A stretch of DNA of 64,000 nucleotides, taken from the NCBI RefSeq assembly GCF_003957745.1, contig NZ_CP020373.1:3085501-3149500 (forward strand), read 5' to 3'. The notes beneath the pieces are model-generated. The model was not told the origin of the DNA. It worked only from the letters and a program-made list of their open reading frames with translations, and did not search any database. Shown here piece by piece: positions 33,815 to 41,901 of this stretch. A program made the translations under genes and the position numbers. This stretch comes from Shewanella khirikhana (GTDB taxonomy: Bacteria > Pseudomonadota > Gammaproteobacteria > Enterobacterales > Shewanellaceae). The first letter of the stretch is position 1. Each line of letters starts with the position of its first letter.

Positions 33815-34633
33815 TCAGCGCGCCTTATCCAGCGCTCCGCAGAGTGCTTCCACACCATCTATGGCTCTGGGGCCAGCGCGGTGCAGCAGGTCGGCATTAA
33901 GCTCATAAATCTGCCCTTTGGCTACCGCCGGGATTTCAGGCCAGCGGCTCCAGTCGATGCCATTGACGTTACCTTCGTCCTGGCTTCGTAAAATAACCTC
34001 CGGCTTTTTCAGCAGCACCGACTCCACACTCACCTGGGGATAATCACCGCTGGCATCCAAAAACAGATTCTCACCGTTGCAAACATCAATGATTTGCTCA
34101 ATCCAGCTGCCCTTGCCTACGGTCATCAGCGGCTGAGACCACAGCTGATAAAAGAGTCGAACCTTGGGTTTGCTGCGATTGGCAAGCCGCAGCGCCGCCA
34201 GATCGGCGCGGTAATCCGCCGCCACAGTGCGAGCCTTGCCCTGAGTGCCGGTGAGTTCGCCCAGCGTCAGCAGTTCCTGGGCCACCGCATCCAGGGTTTT
34301 GGGATTGCTGGCAAACAGCTTAAAGCCGAATTTTTTCAGCATTTCAATGTCTTCAGCGCGATTGCCACCATCCCATGTCACTATCAAATCCGGCTTGAGC
34401 TCCAACACCCGCTCCATCTGAATACCGTAGTAGCCGCCAATGCGCGGGATAAGCTTGGCCTGCTCCGGGTAGTCGGCATGATCCGTAGTAGCCACTATGC
34501 GATCGCCGGCGCCAATGGCGTACAGCATCTCCACCGCATGGGGCGACAAGGCGATGATCCGTTCGGCGTCCGCCTGGGAATACAGGGGAATAAAGGCAAA
34601 CAGAAGTGCTAATTTAGACAGGATTTTCAACAT
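33815..34633 (-). CDS. btuF: Periplasmic cobalamin-binding protein of the vitamin B12 ABC importer
   Basis: The 272-residue precursor has a signal peptide (to about residue 22) followed by RIIALSPHAVEMLYAIGAGDRIVATTDHADYP, the classic start of BtuF-like proteins. It is a class III binding protein with a helical backbone; PRIGGYYGIQMERVLELKPDLIV near 65 and YQLWSQPLMTVGKGSWI near 165 are characteristic. The btuCD genes are not in the window. No cobalamin riboswitch motif is recognisable upstream. Confidence 0.88.
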   Translation of the reverse strand: MLKILSKLALLFAFIPLYSQADAERIIALSPHAVEMLYAIGAGDRIVATTDHADYPEQAKLIPRIGGYYGIQMERVLELKPDLIVTWDGGNRAEDIEMLKKFGFKLFASNPKTLDAVAQELLTLGELTGTQGKARTVAADYRADLAALRLANRSKPKVRLFYQLWSQPLMTVGKGSWIEQIIDVCNGENLFLDASGDYPQVSVESVLLKKPEVILRSQDEGNVNGIDWSRWPEIPAVAKGQIYELNADLLHRAGPRAIDGVEALCGALDKAR

Positions 34634-34787
34634 CTTTTCCTTGTTGGAACCGCTCCGTAGTCGAGGCCAGACTATATCCCAAACCCGGCTTGGGGCAAAG
34701 CCCGACCAGGGGATAACGTCGGCTTTCCTTGCCCTTTGAGCCCGCGAAATTTAAAATCTGCCCACCCTCACAGCAGAAGATACCCCT

Positions 34788-35813
34788 ATGACCCAAATTA
34801 GCCTCACCCGCCCTGATGACTGGCACATTCACCTGCGCGATGGCGACTCCCTTGCCGATACAGTGCGCGACGCCGGTCGTTACATGGGCCGTGCCATTGT
34901 GATGCCCAATCTGGTGCCACCGGTGACCACCACCGAGGCCGCCATTGCCTACTACGAGCGCATCAAGGCCCACAGCACCACCGCTTTCGAGCCACTGATG
35001 GTGCTCTACCTCACCGACAAAACCAGCCCGGACGAAATCCGCGCCGCCAAGGCATCCGGCAAAGTGGTGGCAGCCAAGCTTTACCCAGCCGGTGCCACCA
35101 CCAACTCTGATTCCGGCGTAACCGATGTTGACAACATCCGTGACGTGCTCAAGACCATGGAAGAAGAAGGCCTGCTGCTGTTGGTTCACGGTGAAGTTAC
35201 TGATTCTGCTATTGATATTTTCGACCGTGAGCGCATCTTTATCGAAAACATCCTCGCCAAAGTGGTCGCCGACTTCCCCGGCCTCAAGATTGTGCTTGAG
35301 CACATCACCACCAAGGATGCTGTGGATTTCGTGATGTCAGCCGGTGACAACGTGGCCGCCACCATCACCGCCCATCACCTGCTGTATAACCGCAATCACA
35401 TGCTGGCAGGTGGCATTCGTCCGCACTTCTACTGCCTGCCCATTCTGAAGCGCAACACCCACCAGCAAGCGCTGCTGGCTGCCGCCACCAGTGGCAGCAA
35501 GAAGTTTTTCCTCGGTACCGACTCTGCGCCCCACGCCAAGGATAAAAAAGAAGCCTCCTGTGGCTGCGCCGGTTCTTACACCGCCCATGCCGCGCTGGAG
35601 CTGTATGCCGAAGCCTTTGAGGCCGAAGGTGCACTGGACAAGCTGGAAGCCTTTGCCAGCTTCAATGGCCCTGACTTCTACGGTCTGCCACGCAACACCG
35701 ACAGCGTGACCCTGGTGAAAAGCCCCTGGCAGGTGCCGGAATCTTACCCGCTGGGCGGCGGCACTGTGGTGCCAATCCGCGCCGGTGAAACCATCGGCTG
35801 GAAAGTCGAATAA
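34788..35813 (+). CDS. pyrC: Dihydroorotase (pyrimidine biosynthesis)
   Basis: PyrC closes carbamoyl-aspartate to dihydroorotate in de novo UMP synthesis. The 341 residues match type II dihydroorotases. The zinc-binding HxH is in DDWHIHLRDGDS near residue 13, the carbamylated Lys in VVAAKLYPAGATTNS near 98, and further His ligands in HGEVT near 135 and LEHITTKDAV near 172. The late Asp lies in LGTDSAPHAKDKKE near 245. The gene stands alone before a terminator. Confidence 0.97.
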   Translation: MTQISLTRPDDWHIHLRDGDSLADTVRDAGRYMGRAIVMPNLVPPVTTTEAAIAYYERIKAHSTTAFEPLMVLYLTDKTSPDEIRAAKASGKVVAAKLYPAGATTNSDSGVTDVDNIRDVLKTMEEEGLLLLVHGEVTDSAIDIFDRERIFIENILAKVVADFPGLKIVLEHITTKDAVDFVMSAGDNVAATITAHHLLYNRNHMLAGGIRPHFYCLPILKRNTHQQALLAAATSGSKKFFLGTDSAPHAKDKKEASCGCAGSYTAHAALELYAEAFEAEGALDKLEAFASFNGPDFYGLPRNTDSVTLVKSPWQVPESYPLGGGTVVPIRAGETIGWKVE

Positions 35814-35829
35814 GGGTGAATAATCCGCT

Positions 35830-35857
35830 AAAGCCGCCTCCGGGCGGCTTTATTTTT
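35830..35857 (+). terminator. Terminator of pyrC
   Basis: Hairpin AAAGCCGCC-tccg-GGCGGCTTT followed by ATTTTT. Confidence 0.9.
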
Positions 35858-36010
35858 GGCAAATGTGAGGCAACACAGGAATTAACTCACAATCCGGCAG
35901 CAAATGTATGCCGGGGTCAGCTAAGGTTCAGCTCGGTCTGCTAATCTGCCGTCGATCGAATTCGGCAGCACATCCTCCCCCGCACGCTGTCCACATGAGC
36001 GAGGTACATC

Positions 36011-36409
36011 ATGAGACTGATCCTGACTGCGATACTTTCCTTAAGCCTGCTTGGCGCTTGCACCAGCAAGCCGGTACACGATCTGGACGATCAGCTGGTG
36101 CCCGTTGCCGTGACCGGCAACCGCCTGAGTCTGGACTCGGTGGAGCGCGGCATCCTGGATGCCAGCCGCAAGCGAGGCTGGATTGCCCGGGTAGTCGAGC
36201 CAGGTCTGATTGAGGCACAAATTTCGGTGCGCAGCCACGGCGCCAATGTGCTTATCCCCTTCAGCGAAGACAGCTACTCCATTCACTACAAAGACAGTGA
36301 AAACCTCGACTTTGATGATGGCAGCATTCACCGCAACTACAACAAGTGGGTGAACAACCTCTCGAAAACCATTCGTCAGGAGCTGCTGCAAAAGAGCCGT
36401 CAGCTCTAA
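36011..36409 (+). CDS. Small lipoprotein of unknown function
   Basis: The 132-residue precursor has a typical lipoprotein signal with lipobox LGAC (Cys17). The mature part contains ILDASRKRGWIARVVEPGLIEAQ and SVRSHGANVLIPFSEDSYSI, a pattern often seen in small proteobacterial periplasmic lipoproteins. No enzyme motif is visible. Confidence 0.85.
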   Translation: MRLILTAILSLSLLGACTSKPVHDLDDQLVPVAVTGNRLSLDSVERGILDASRKRGWIARVVEPGLIEAQISVRSHGANVLIPFSEDSYSIHYKDSENLDFDDGSIHRNYNKWVNNLSKTIRQELLQKSRQL

Positions 36410-36446
36410 GCAGCGCTCATCCAGGCACTGAGGTGGCCGGGCGATA

Positions 36447-36473
36447 AAAAAGGAAGCCATAGGCTTCCTTTTT
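36447..36473. terminator. Bidirectional terminator between the lipoprotein and RHH genes
   Basis: A perfect hairpin AAAAAGGAAGCC-ata-GGCTTCCTTTTT. Confidence 0.92.
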
Positions 36474-36491
36474 CAGTCTGAGCACTGTGGT

Positions 36492-36698
36492 TTAGCTGTT
36501 GTCAGCGCCGTCTTCGCTGTCCTGAACCACTTCAGTCACCACTTTTTGTACCAGCTTCACCCGGCCGCTTTTCACCAGCGCATCCCGCAGCACATATTCA
36601 ATCTGGGCATTGAGACTGCGAAGCTCATCGTCCGACCAACGCTGCATGGCTGCCAGTACATCGCTGCTTATCCGCAAGGGGTAGGCTTTCTTACTCAT
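36492..36698 (-). CDS. Arc-like ribbon-helix-helix DNA-binding protein
   Basis: The 68-residue protein begins MSKKAYPLRISSDVLAAMQ, the beta strand plus helix of Arc-type RHH domains. SLNAQIEYVLRDALVKSGR follows as the second helix. The start at 36698 (GAGGCG upstream) is preferred over 36725, which overlaps the SPFH gene. It is the second gene of an SPFH-RHH pair (7-base gap) and may bind the tandem repeats just upstream of that operon at 37565-37584. Confidence 0.88.
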   Translation of the reverse strand: MSKKAYPLRISSDVLAAMQRWSDDELRSLNAQIEYVLRDALVKSGRVKLVQKVVTEVVQDSEDGADNS

Positions 36699-36705
36699 AG
36701 GCGCC

Positions 36706-37551
36706 TCAGTACAGGCTGCCGGCATTGACCACAGGCTGGGTGCTCTTGTCGCCGCACAGCACCACCAGCAGATTGCTGACCATCACCGCCTTGCGCTCTT
36801 CATCCAGCTCCACCACGTTCTGGGCCTTGAGGCGCTCCAGTGCCATTTCCACCATGCCCACGGCACCTTCAACAATTTTGGCGCGGGCAGCGATAATCGC
36901 GGTGGCCTGCTGGCGCTGCAGCATGGCGCTGGCAATCTCCTGGGCATAGGCCAGGTGGCTGATGCGTGCCTCATGCACAGTCACACCGGCGCGGCCGAGG
37001 CGGTCCTGAATTTCCTGCTTCAGCTTGTCCGCAATTTCCTGCGGATGGCTTCGCAGCGCCACTTCGCTCTCATCCTGTGGGTCGTAAGCATAGCTGCTGG
37101 CCATGTTGCGCAGCGCCGCTTCACTCTGGATGGACACATAGCTTTCGTAATCATCCACTTCGAACACAGCTTCGGCGCTGTCGGTCACAGACCAAACCAC
37201 AATGGTGGCAATCTCAATCGGGTTGCCCAGGTTGTCGTTGACCTTGATTTTGGCACTCTCGAAGTTACGGATCCGCAGCGAGATAGTGCGCTTGGCAAAT
37301 AACGGGATAGTCCACTGCAAACCGGTCGCACGCACCGACCCCACGTAGCTGCCAAACAGCGTCAGCACCTTGGCCTGATTGGGCTGCACCATAAAGAACC
37401 CCGGCCAGCACAGGCCTGTCAGCACATTGCCGAGGATCCCAAGCGGCTCATAACCACTCACAATCACAAACAAAAAGCACAGGTGCAATGCCACCAATAC
37501 CGTAAACACCAGATAACCGTTGATTGAAAATCCGCGTTTTTCCTGGATCAT
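36706..37551 (-). CDS. SPFH/Band-7 domain membrane protein
   Basis: The 281-residue protein has two N-terminal hydrophobic segments (about 13-32 and 37-55) and an SPFH domain. It starts near VQPNQAKVLTLFGSYVGSVRATGLQW and contains TISLRIRNFES, IEIATIVVWSVTDSAEAVFEVDDYESYV and a helical Ala/Glu/Gln-rich stretch. SPFH proteins form membrane-associated cages and often control proteases or membrane order. It is co-transcribed with the RHH regulator; AAGGAG lies 8 bases upstream of the ATG. Confidence 0.93.
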   Translation of the reverse strand: MIQEKRGFSINGYLVFTVLVALHLCFLFVIVSGYEPLGILGNVLTGLCWPGFFMVQPNQAKVLTLFGSYVGSVRATGLQWTIPLFAKRTISLRIRNFESAKIKVNDNLGNPIEIATIVVWSVTDSAEAVFEVDDYESYVSIQSEAALRNMASSYAYDPQDESEVALRSHPQEIADKLKQEIQDRLGRAGVTVHEARISHLAYAQEIASAMLQRQQATAIIAARAKIVEGAVGMVEMALERLKAQNVVELDEERKAVMVSNLLVVLCGDKSTQPVVNAGSLY

Positions 37552-37564
37552 AACCCACTCCTTA

Positions 37565-37632
37565 TTGATATCACTTTGATATCAAGTTAGCAGAAGAGAA
37601 CAAAAGATCAACAGCTTTTGACATAAAATGTC
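37565..37632 (-). promoter_or_regulatory. Promoter and tandem operator of the SPFH-RHH operon
   Basis: Two direct copies of the near-palindrome TTGATATCA (37565-37573 and 37576-37584) are 11 bases apart, one DNA turn. They sit between a likely -10 (TAACTT, minus strand) and the ribosome-binding site of the SPFH gene. A -35-like TTGATC lies 16 bases further up. A separate small palindrome GACAT-aaa-ATGTC is at 37620-37632. Tandem sites of this sort are typical targets of RHH dimers. Confidence 0.55.
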
Positions 37633-37834
37633 GAAATAGGATTCCCGCATCTGCAGATAACTTGCATTTATCACTTTATTTCAATGCCTTGACGTTACCC
37701 TTGCCGAAAGCTTGTTGCAGGCTATTTCCCGCTTCGGCTCATCAGAGGGAATACCGCACAAGACTGAGACACCGCAGTCGCCTGGCGCGGGCGTTGTGGC
37801 CGTTTACGGAAGGGTTGGCTGCGGATTCAGGCAT

Positions 37835-37862
37835 AAAAAAACCGGCCAGATGGCCGGTTTTT
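37835..37862 (-). terminator. Terminator of prfB-lysS
   Basis: A hairpin AAAACCGGCC-atct-GGCCGGTTTTTTT on the minus strand, 15 bases after the lysS stop. The 280 bases between it and the SPFH start hold no gene. Confidence 0.9.
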
Positions 37863-37876
37863 CAATTCCCAGAGAA

Positions 37877-39382
37877 TTACTGCGCTTGTGGGCGCATGGC
37901 TGGGAACAGGATCACGTCACGGATGGTGTGAGTGTTGGTAAACAGCATCACCAGACGGTCGATACCAATACCCTGACCGGCAGTTGGTGGCAGGCCGTGC
38001 TCCAGTGCGGTGATGAAGTCAGCATCGTAGAACATGGCTTCGTCGTCACCTGCATCCTTGGCTTCTACCTGCGCCTTGAAGCGGTTGTCCTGATCTTCGG
38101 CGTCGTTAAGCTCGCTGAAACCGTTGGCTACTTCACGGCCGCCGATGAAGAACTCGAAGCGGTCGGTGATAAAGTCGTTACCATCGCTGCGACGGGCCAG
38201 CGGAGAAATATCTGCTGGATAGCCGGTGATGAAGGTAGGCTGCATCAGCTTAGGCTCGGCGGTTTCACCGAAGATTTCTTCCAACAGCTGTCCGCAGCTC
38301 CAGAAGGTTTCGGTTTCGATGCCCACGTCCTTGGCAAGCTTACGCATGAAGTCGATGTTCTTCACTTCTTCGTAGGTCATGGCCTGGATGGTGGCGTTGT
38401 CCGGGTTGTAGTGCTTGATGGCTTCGAGCATGCTCATACGGGTGTATGGGCCGCCGAAATCAATCACATGCTCACCGTAAGGCAGCTTGGTGTCACCCAG
38501 CAGATCCTTGGCGATGCTGGACAGCATCTCTTCGGTCAGATCGATAAGATCCTTGTAGTCGGCGTAGGCCATATAGAATTCCATCATGGTGAATTCTGGG
38601 TTATGGCGTGGCGACAGACCTTCGTTACGGAAGTTACGGTTAATTTCGAACACGCGCTCGAAACCGCCCACAACCAGACGCTTCAGGTACAGTTCCGGGG
38701 CAATACGCAGGTACATGTCGATGTCCAGCGCATTGTGATGAGTGATAAACGGACGGGCAGAAGCGCCGCCTGGGATCACGTGCATCATTGGGGTTTCAAC
38801 TTCCATGAACTCTTTTTTGATCATGAAGTTACGGATAGCAGAAACCACTTTTGAACGCATCTTGAAGGCTTCGCGTGAGTCTTCGTTAACGATAAGGTCA
38901 ACGTAGCGCTGGCGGTAGCGGGTTTCCTGGTCGGTCAGACCGTGGAATTTCTCAGGCAGCGGACGCAGCGCCTTGGTCAAAAGCTCGTAGCGCTCCATGT
39001 TCACATAGAGGTCGCCCTTGCCGGACAGGTGCAGAGTACCTTCCACGCCGATGATGTCACCAATGTCCAGACCCACGTAACGATCTTTCAGATCGGCCTG
39101 AACTGACTTCTCGGCATAGGCCTGGATGCGACCTGATACGTCCTGGATCACCAGGAAAGGACCACGCTTGGCCATGATGCGGCCGGCGATAGCAGTCTGG
39201 AAACCCAGGGCTTCCAGTTCTTCTTTGGACTTGTCGCCAAACTCGGCCTGAAGCTCAGCGGCCTTGTGTTTACGGCGGAAGGTGTTCGGGTGACCATTGG
39301 CTGGGCACTGTTTGCGAACGTGTTCCAACTTGGCACGACGCTCGGCAATCAGCTTGTTCTCATCTTGAATGTGTTCAGTCAT
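37877..39382 (-). CDS. lysS: Lysyl-tRNA synthetase, class II
   Basis: LysS charges tRNA-Lys. The 501-residue protein has an N-terminal OB-fold anticodon domain (about 60-150, with GRIMAKRGPFLVIQD) and a class II catalytic core. Motif 2 is FRNEGLSPRHNPEFTMMEFY near residue 260, and motif 3 is GIGIDRLVMLFTN near 475. It lies 18 bases behind prfB, the arrangement known from E. coli and relatives. Confidence 0.98.
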   Translation of the reverse strand: MTEHIQDENKLIAERRAKLEHVRKQCPANGHPNTFRRKHKAAELQAEFGDKSKEELEALGFQTAIAGRIMAKRGPFLVIQDVSGRIQAYAEKSVQADLKDRYVGLDIGDIIGVEGTLHLSGKGDLYVNMERYELLTKALRPLPEKFHGLTDQETRYRQRYVDLIVNEDSREAFKMRSKVVSAIRNFMIKKEFMEVETPMMHVIPGGASARPFITHHNALDIDMYLRIAPELYLKRLVVGGFERVFEINRNFRNEGLSPRHNPEFTMMEFYMAYADYKDLIDLTEEMLSSIAKDLLGDTKLPYGEHVIDFGGPYTRMSMLEAIKHYNPDNATIQAMTYEEVKNIDFMRKLAKDVGIETETFWSCGQLLEEIFGETAEPKLMQPTFITGYPADISPLARRSDGNDFITDRFEFFIGGREVANGFSELNDAEDQDNRFKAQVEAKDAGDDEAMFYDADFITALEHGLPPTAGQGIGIDRLVMLFTNTHTIRDVILFPAMRPQAQ

Positions 39383-39400
39383 CGTCTCTTCTCGCAGTAA

Positions 39401-40499
39401 TTACAGCCCGGATTTAAGGCTGGCTTCAATAAACTTGTCCAGGTCGCCGTCCAGCACCGATTGGGTGTTGCGGGTCTCGACGCCGGTACGCAGATCCTTG
39501 ATGCGGGAGTCGTCCAGAACGTAAGAACGGATCTGGCTGCCCCAACCGATGTCAGACTTGGCGTCTTCGGCGGCTTGCTTTTCGGCATTCTGCTTCTGCA
39601 GCTCCAGCTCATAGAGCTTGGCTTTCAGCTGCTTCATCGCGGTGTCTTTGTTCTTGTGCTGAGAACGGTCGTTTTGGCATTGCACCACAGTATTGGTGGG
39701 CAAGTGCGTGATACGTACCGCAGATTCAGTTCGGTTTACGTGCTGACCACCGGCACCCGAGGCGCGGTATACGTCGATACGCAGGTCGGCCGGATTGATG
39801 TCGATTTCGATATCGTCTTCAATTTCCGGATACACAAACACAGAACAGAAGGAGGTATGGCGACGGCCACTGGAGTCGAATGGCGACTTACGCACCAGAC
39901 GATGAACGCCGGTTTCGGTACGCAGCCAACCGTAGGCATACTCACCGGTAAACTTGATGGTGGCACTCTTGATGCCCGCCACATCCCCTTCTGACACTTC
40001 AATCAGCTCAGGTTTAAAATCGTGGGCTTCGCCCCAGCGCAGGTACATACGCAGTACGATTTCGGCCCAATCCTGTGCCTCAGTACCGCCGGAACCTGAC
40101 TGAATATCCAGGTAGCAATCAGAACTGTCGTGTGGGCCGGAGAACATACGACGGAACTCCAGATCCGCAAGGCGCTGCTCAAGCTCTTCCAGCTCGGCCT
40201 TGGCATCTTCGAAGGTTTCTTCGTCTTCTTCCTCAACAGCCAGTTCCAGCAGGCCCTCAACGTCTTCCAGACCTGAGTCCAGAGAATCTATGGTGCCTAC
40301 AACATTTTCGAGGCTGGAACGCTCTTTACCCAGCGCCTGTGCGCGTTCAGGTTCGTTCCAGACATCTGAGCTTTCCAGCTCACGGGTGACTTCTTCCAGA
40401 CGCTCTTTTTTGGCGTCGTAGTCAAAGATACCCCCTAAGGAGCGAGGTGCGGTCAGCAAGCTCCTTAATTTTGAATTTAACCGGATTGATTTCAAACAT
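39401..40499 (-). CDS. prfB: Peptide chain release factor 2, expressed by +1 programmed frameshift
   Basis: RF2 recognises UGA and UAA stop codons. The frame opens at ATG 40499 with MFEINPVKFKIKELADRTSLL and reaches an in-frame TGA after 25 codons. A +1 shift at CTT-TGA-C continues into the main frame (DYDAKKERLEEVTREL). The joined product is 365 residues, the family standard. The SPF stop-recognition motif (RKSPFDSSGRR) and GGQ loop (GAGGQHVNRTES) are intact. lysS follows. Confidence 0.97.
40421..40436 (-). promoter_or_regulatory. prfB programmed +1 frameshift site
   Basis: The minus strand reads AGGGGGTATCTTTGAC: an internal Shine-Dalgarno-like AGGGGG, a 3-base spacer, and the slippery CTT followed by TGA C. 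This is the autoregulatory site known from other prfB genes, where low RF2 favours the shift. Confidence 0.95.
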
Positions 40500-40792
40500 G
40501 GTGATTCAACTTAAATCGATTGGATTAACAGAAAAAATAAACGGCGTATTCTATCAAACTGGCGCTTTGGTTGCCAGTTGCCGCCCGTGGTTTCGCCCGG
40601 TCTTTTTGGCGATATTTTATTCTGGCTGAAGCGGGGTAAATTTTCCGTTTCTCTGCGGTATCAAGCCGGTTCACATGGCAGCTGTCGGGCCCAGCGGTAG
40701 CAGGCTTCAAGGCGAAAAACCACAGCGGATCAGGTGCTAAGTTTTTTATTGGCTGCCGTGGCGGCTCATCTGCGCCTGTCTATACTTGGGAC

Positions 40793-41776
40793 ATGGAAGA
40801 CAAAGTACCCAGCTGCTGCTATCACGAAGATGAGGGATTTTCATGCAGTGAGCCCGCAGGCCCCAGCGGCCTGTGCTACTGGCACGACCCCCGCATCACC
40901 AAAGATGGCCCGGACGACAAAGCCAAACTGGAAGCATACGCCCGCAAGGGTGGCATGCTCAGAGGCATACATCTCAAACGGGCCAACCTCGAAGGCATCG
41001 ACCTGGTTCGCCACCACAGCAAAACCGGCTACGACATGAGCCATGCCGAACTGTATCGCGCCAATTTGCAGGGCGCGCACATGTTCAACCTAAACCTTGA
41101 AAATGCCAGTTTGATGAAAGCCGACCTGCGCGATGCCAACGTGCACTGCGCCAATCTGCTGAACACCAATCTGCTGGGCATCAAGTGGAACGGCACCAAA
41201 ATCGAAAACATCAACACCGGCAAACTCATCAAACAGGAGCGGATGGCGCTGGAAGCCGAAAAGGTCGGAGAGGCCGAAATTGCCCAGGACTACTTTGAGC
41301 AAGCCGAAGAGATTTACCGCGACCTGCGCAAAGCCGCCGAGCGCGAGGGCTTGTTTGTCATGGCGGGGCATTTTATTCAAAAAGAGCTGACCATGCGTCG
41401 CCATCAATTGCCCAAGTTCTCAAGGGCGCGGATGATTTCAAAAATGATTGATGTCTTCTGCGGTTATGGCGAATCGCCGATGCGGGTTATCGGTTTCTCC
41501 ATGGTACTGATTCTGATTTGCGCCGTTTGCTATTTTTTCACCGGACTGAGCTACAGCGGCAATATTCATGTTTTCCGCACAGAAAACACATTTATGATGA
41601 ATTTTTACTTATTTTTTAACTGCATATATTACTCAGTTGTCACCTTTACCACCCTGGGGTACGGCGACTTCACCCCCATTGGCTTCTCGCGATTAATCGC
41701 CGCAATTGAAGCCTTTACCGGTAGTTTTACCATAGCCCTGTTCGTGGTTGTATTTGTGAAGAAAATGACCCGTTAA
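40793..41776 (+). CDS. Pentapeptide-repeat protein fused to a two-helix ion channel
   Basis: The 327-residue protein begins with a Cys/His-rich segment (CCYHEDEGFSCSEPAG.., about residues 8-32), possibly metal-binding. Pentapeptide repeats of the A(D/N)Lxx type follow (about 55-150), then a charged helical linker. Two membrane helices (about 228-250 and 298-322) flank a pore loop with the potassium-filter motif TTLGYGDF near 286. The ligand and the role of the repeat domain are unknown. The start at 40793 is the only good one. A terminator follows. Confidence 0.87.
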   Translation: MEDKVPSCCYHEDEGFSCSEPAGPSGLCYWHDPRITKDGPDDKAKLEAYARKGGMLRGIHLKRANLEGIDLVRHHSKTGYDMSHAELYRANLQGAHMFNLNLENASLMKADLRDANVHCANLLNTNLLGIKWNGTKIENINTGKLIKQERMALEAEKVGEAEIAQDYFEQAEEIYRDLRKAAEREGLFVMAGHFIQKELTMRRHQLPKFSRARMISKMIDVFCGYGESPMRVIGFSMVLILICAVCYFFTGLSYSGNIHVFRTENTFMMNFYLFFNCIYYSVVTFTTLGYGDFTPIGFSRLIAAIEAFTGSFTIALFVVVFVKKMTR

Positions 41777-41863
41777 ATACATCCTGCAAATCAAGGCGCT
41801 CAAAATCCAAGGCTGACAACCGCAGCGCCGGATATGGGCGCAAACCAAGCTCCGCATACATGT

Positions 41864-41889
41864 AAAAAAGGCGCCATCAGGCGCCTTTT
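41864..41889. terminator. Bidirectional terminator between the channel and chemoreceptor genes
   Basis: A perfect hairpin AAAAAAGGCGCC-atca-GGCGCCTTTT. Confidence 0.9.
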
Positions 41890-41901
41890 CATTGCTAAAA
41901 C

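Noticed and set aside
37712..38854. 380-codon open frame on the plus strand
   Set aside because: It overlaps lysS on the other strand and crosses its terminator; no family signal.
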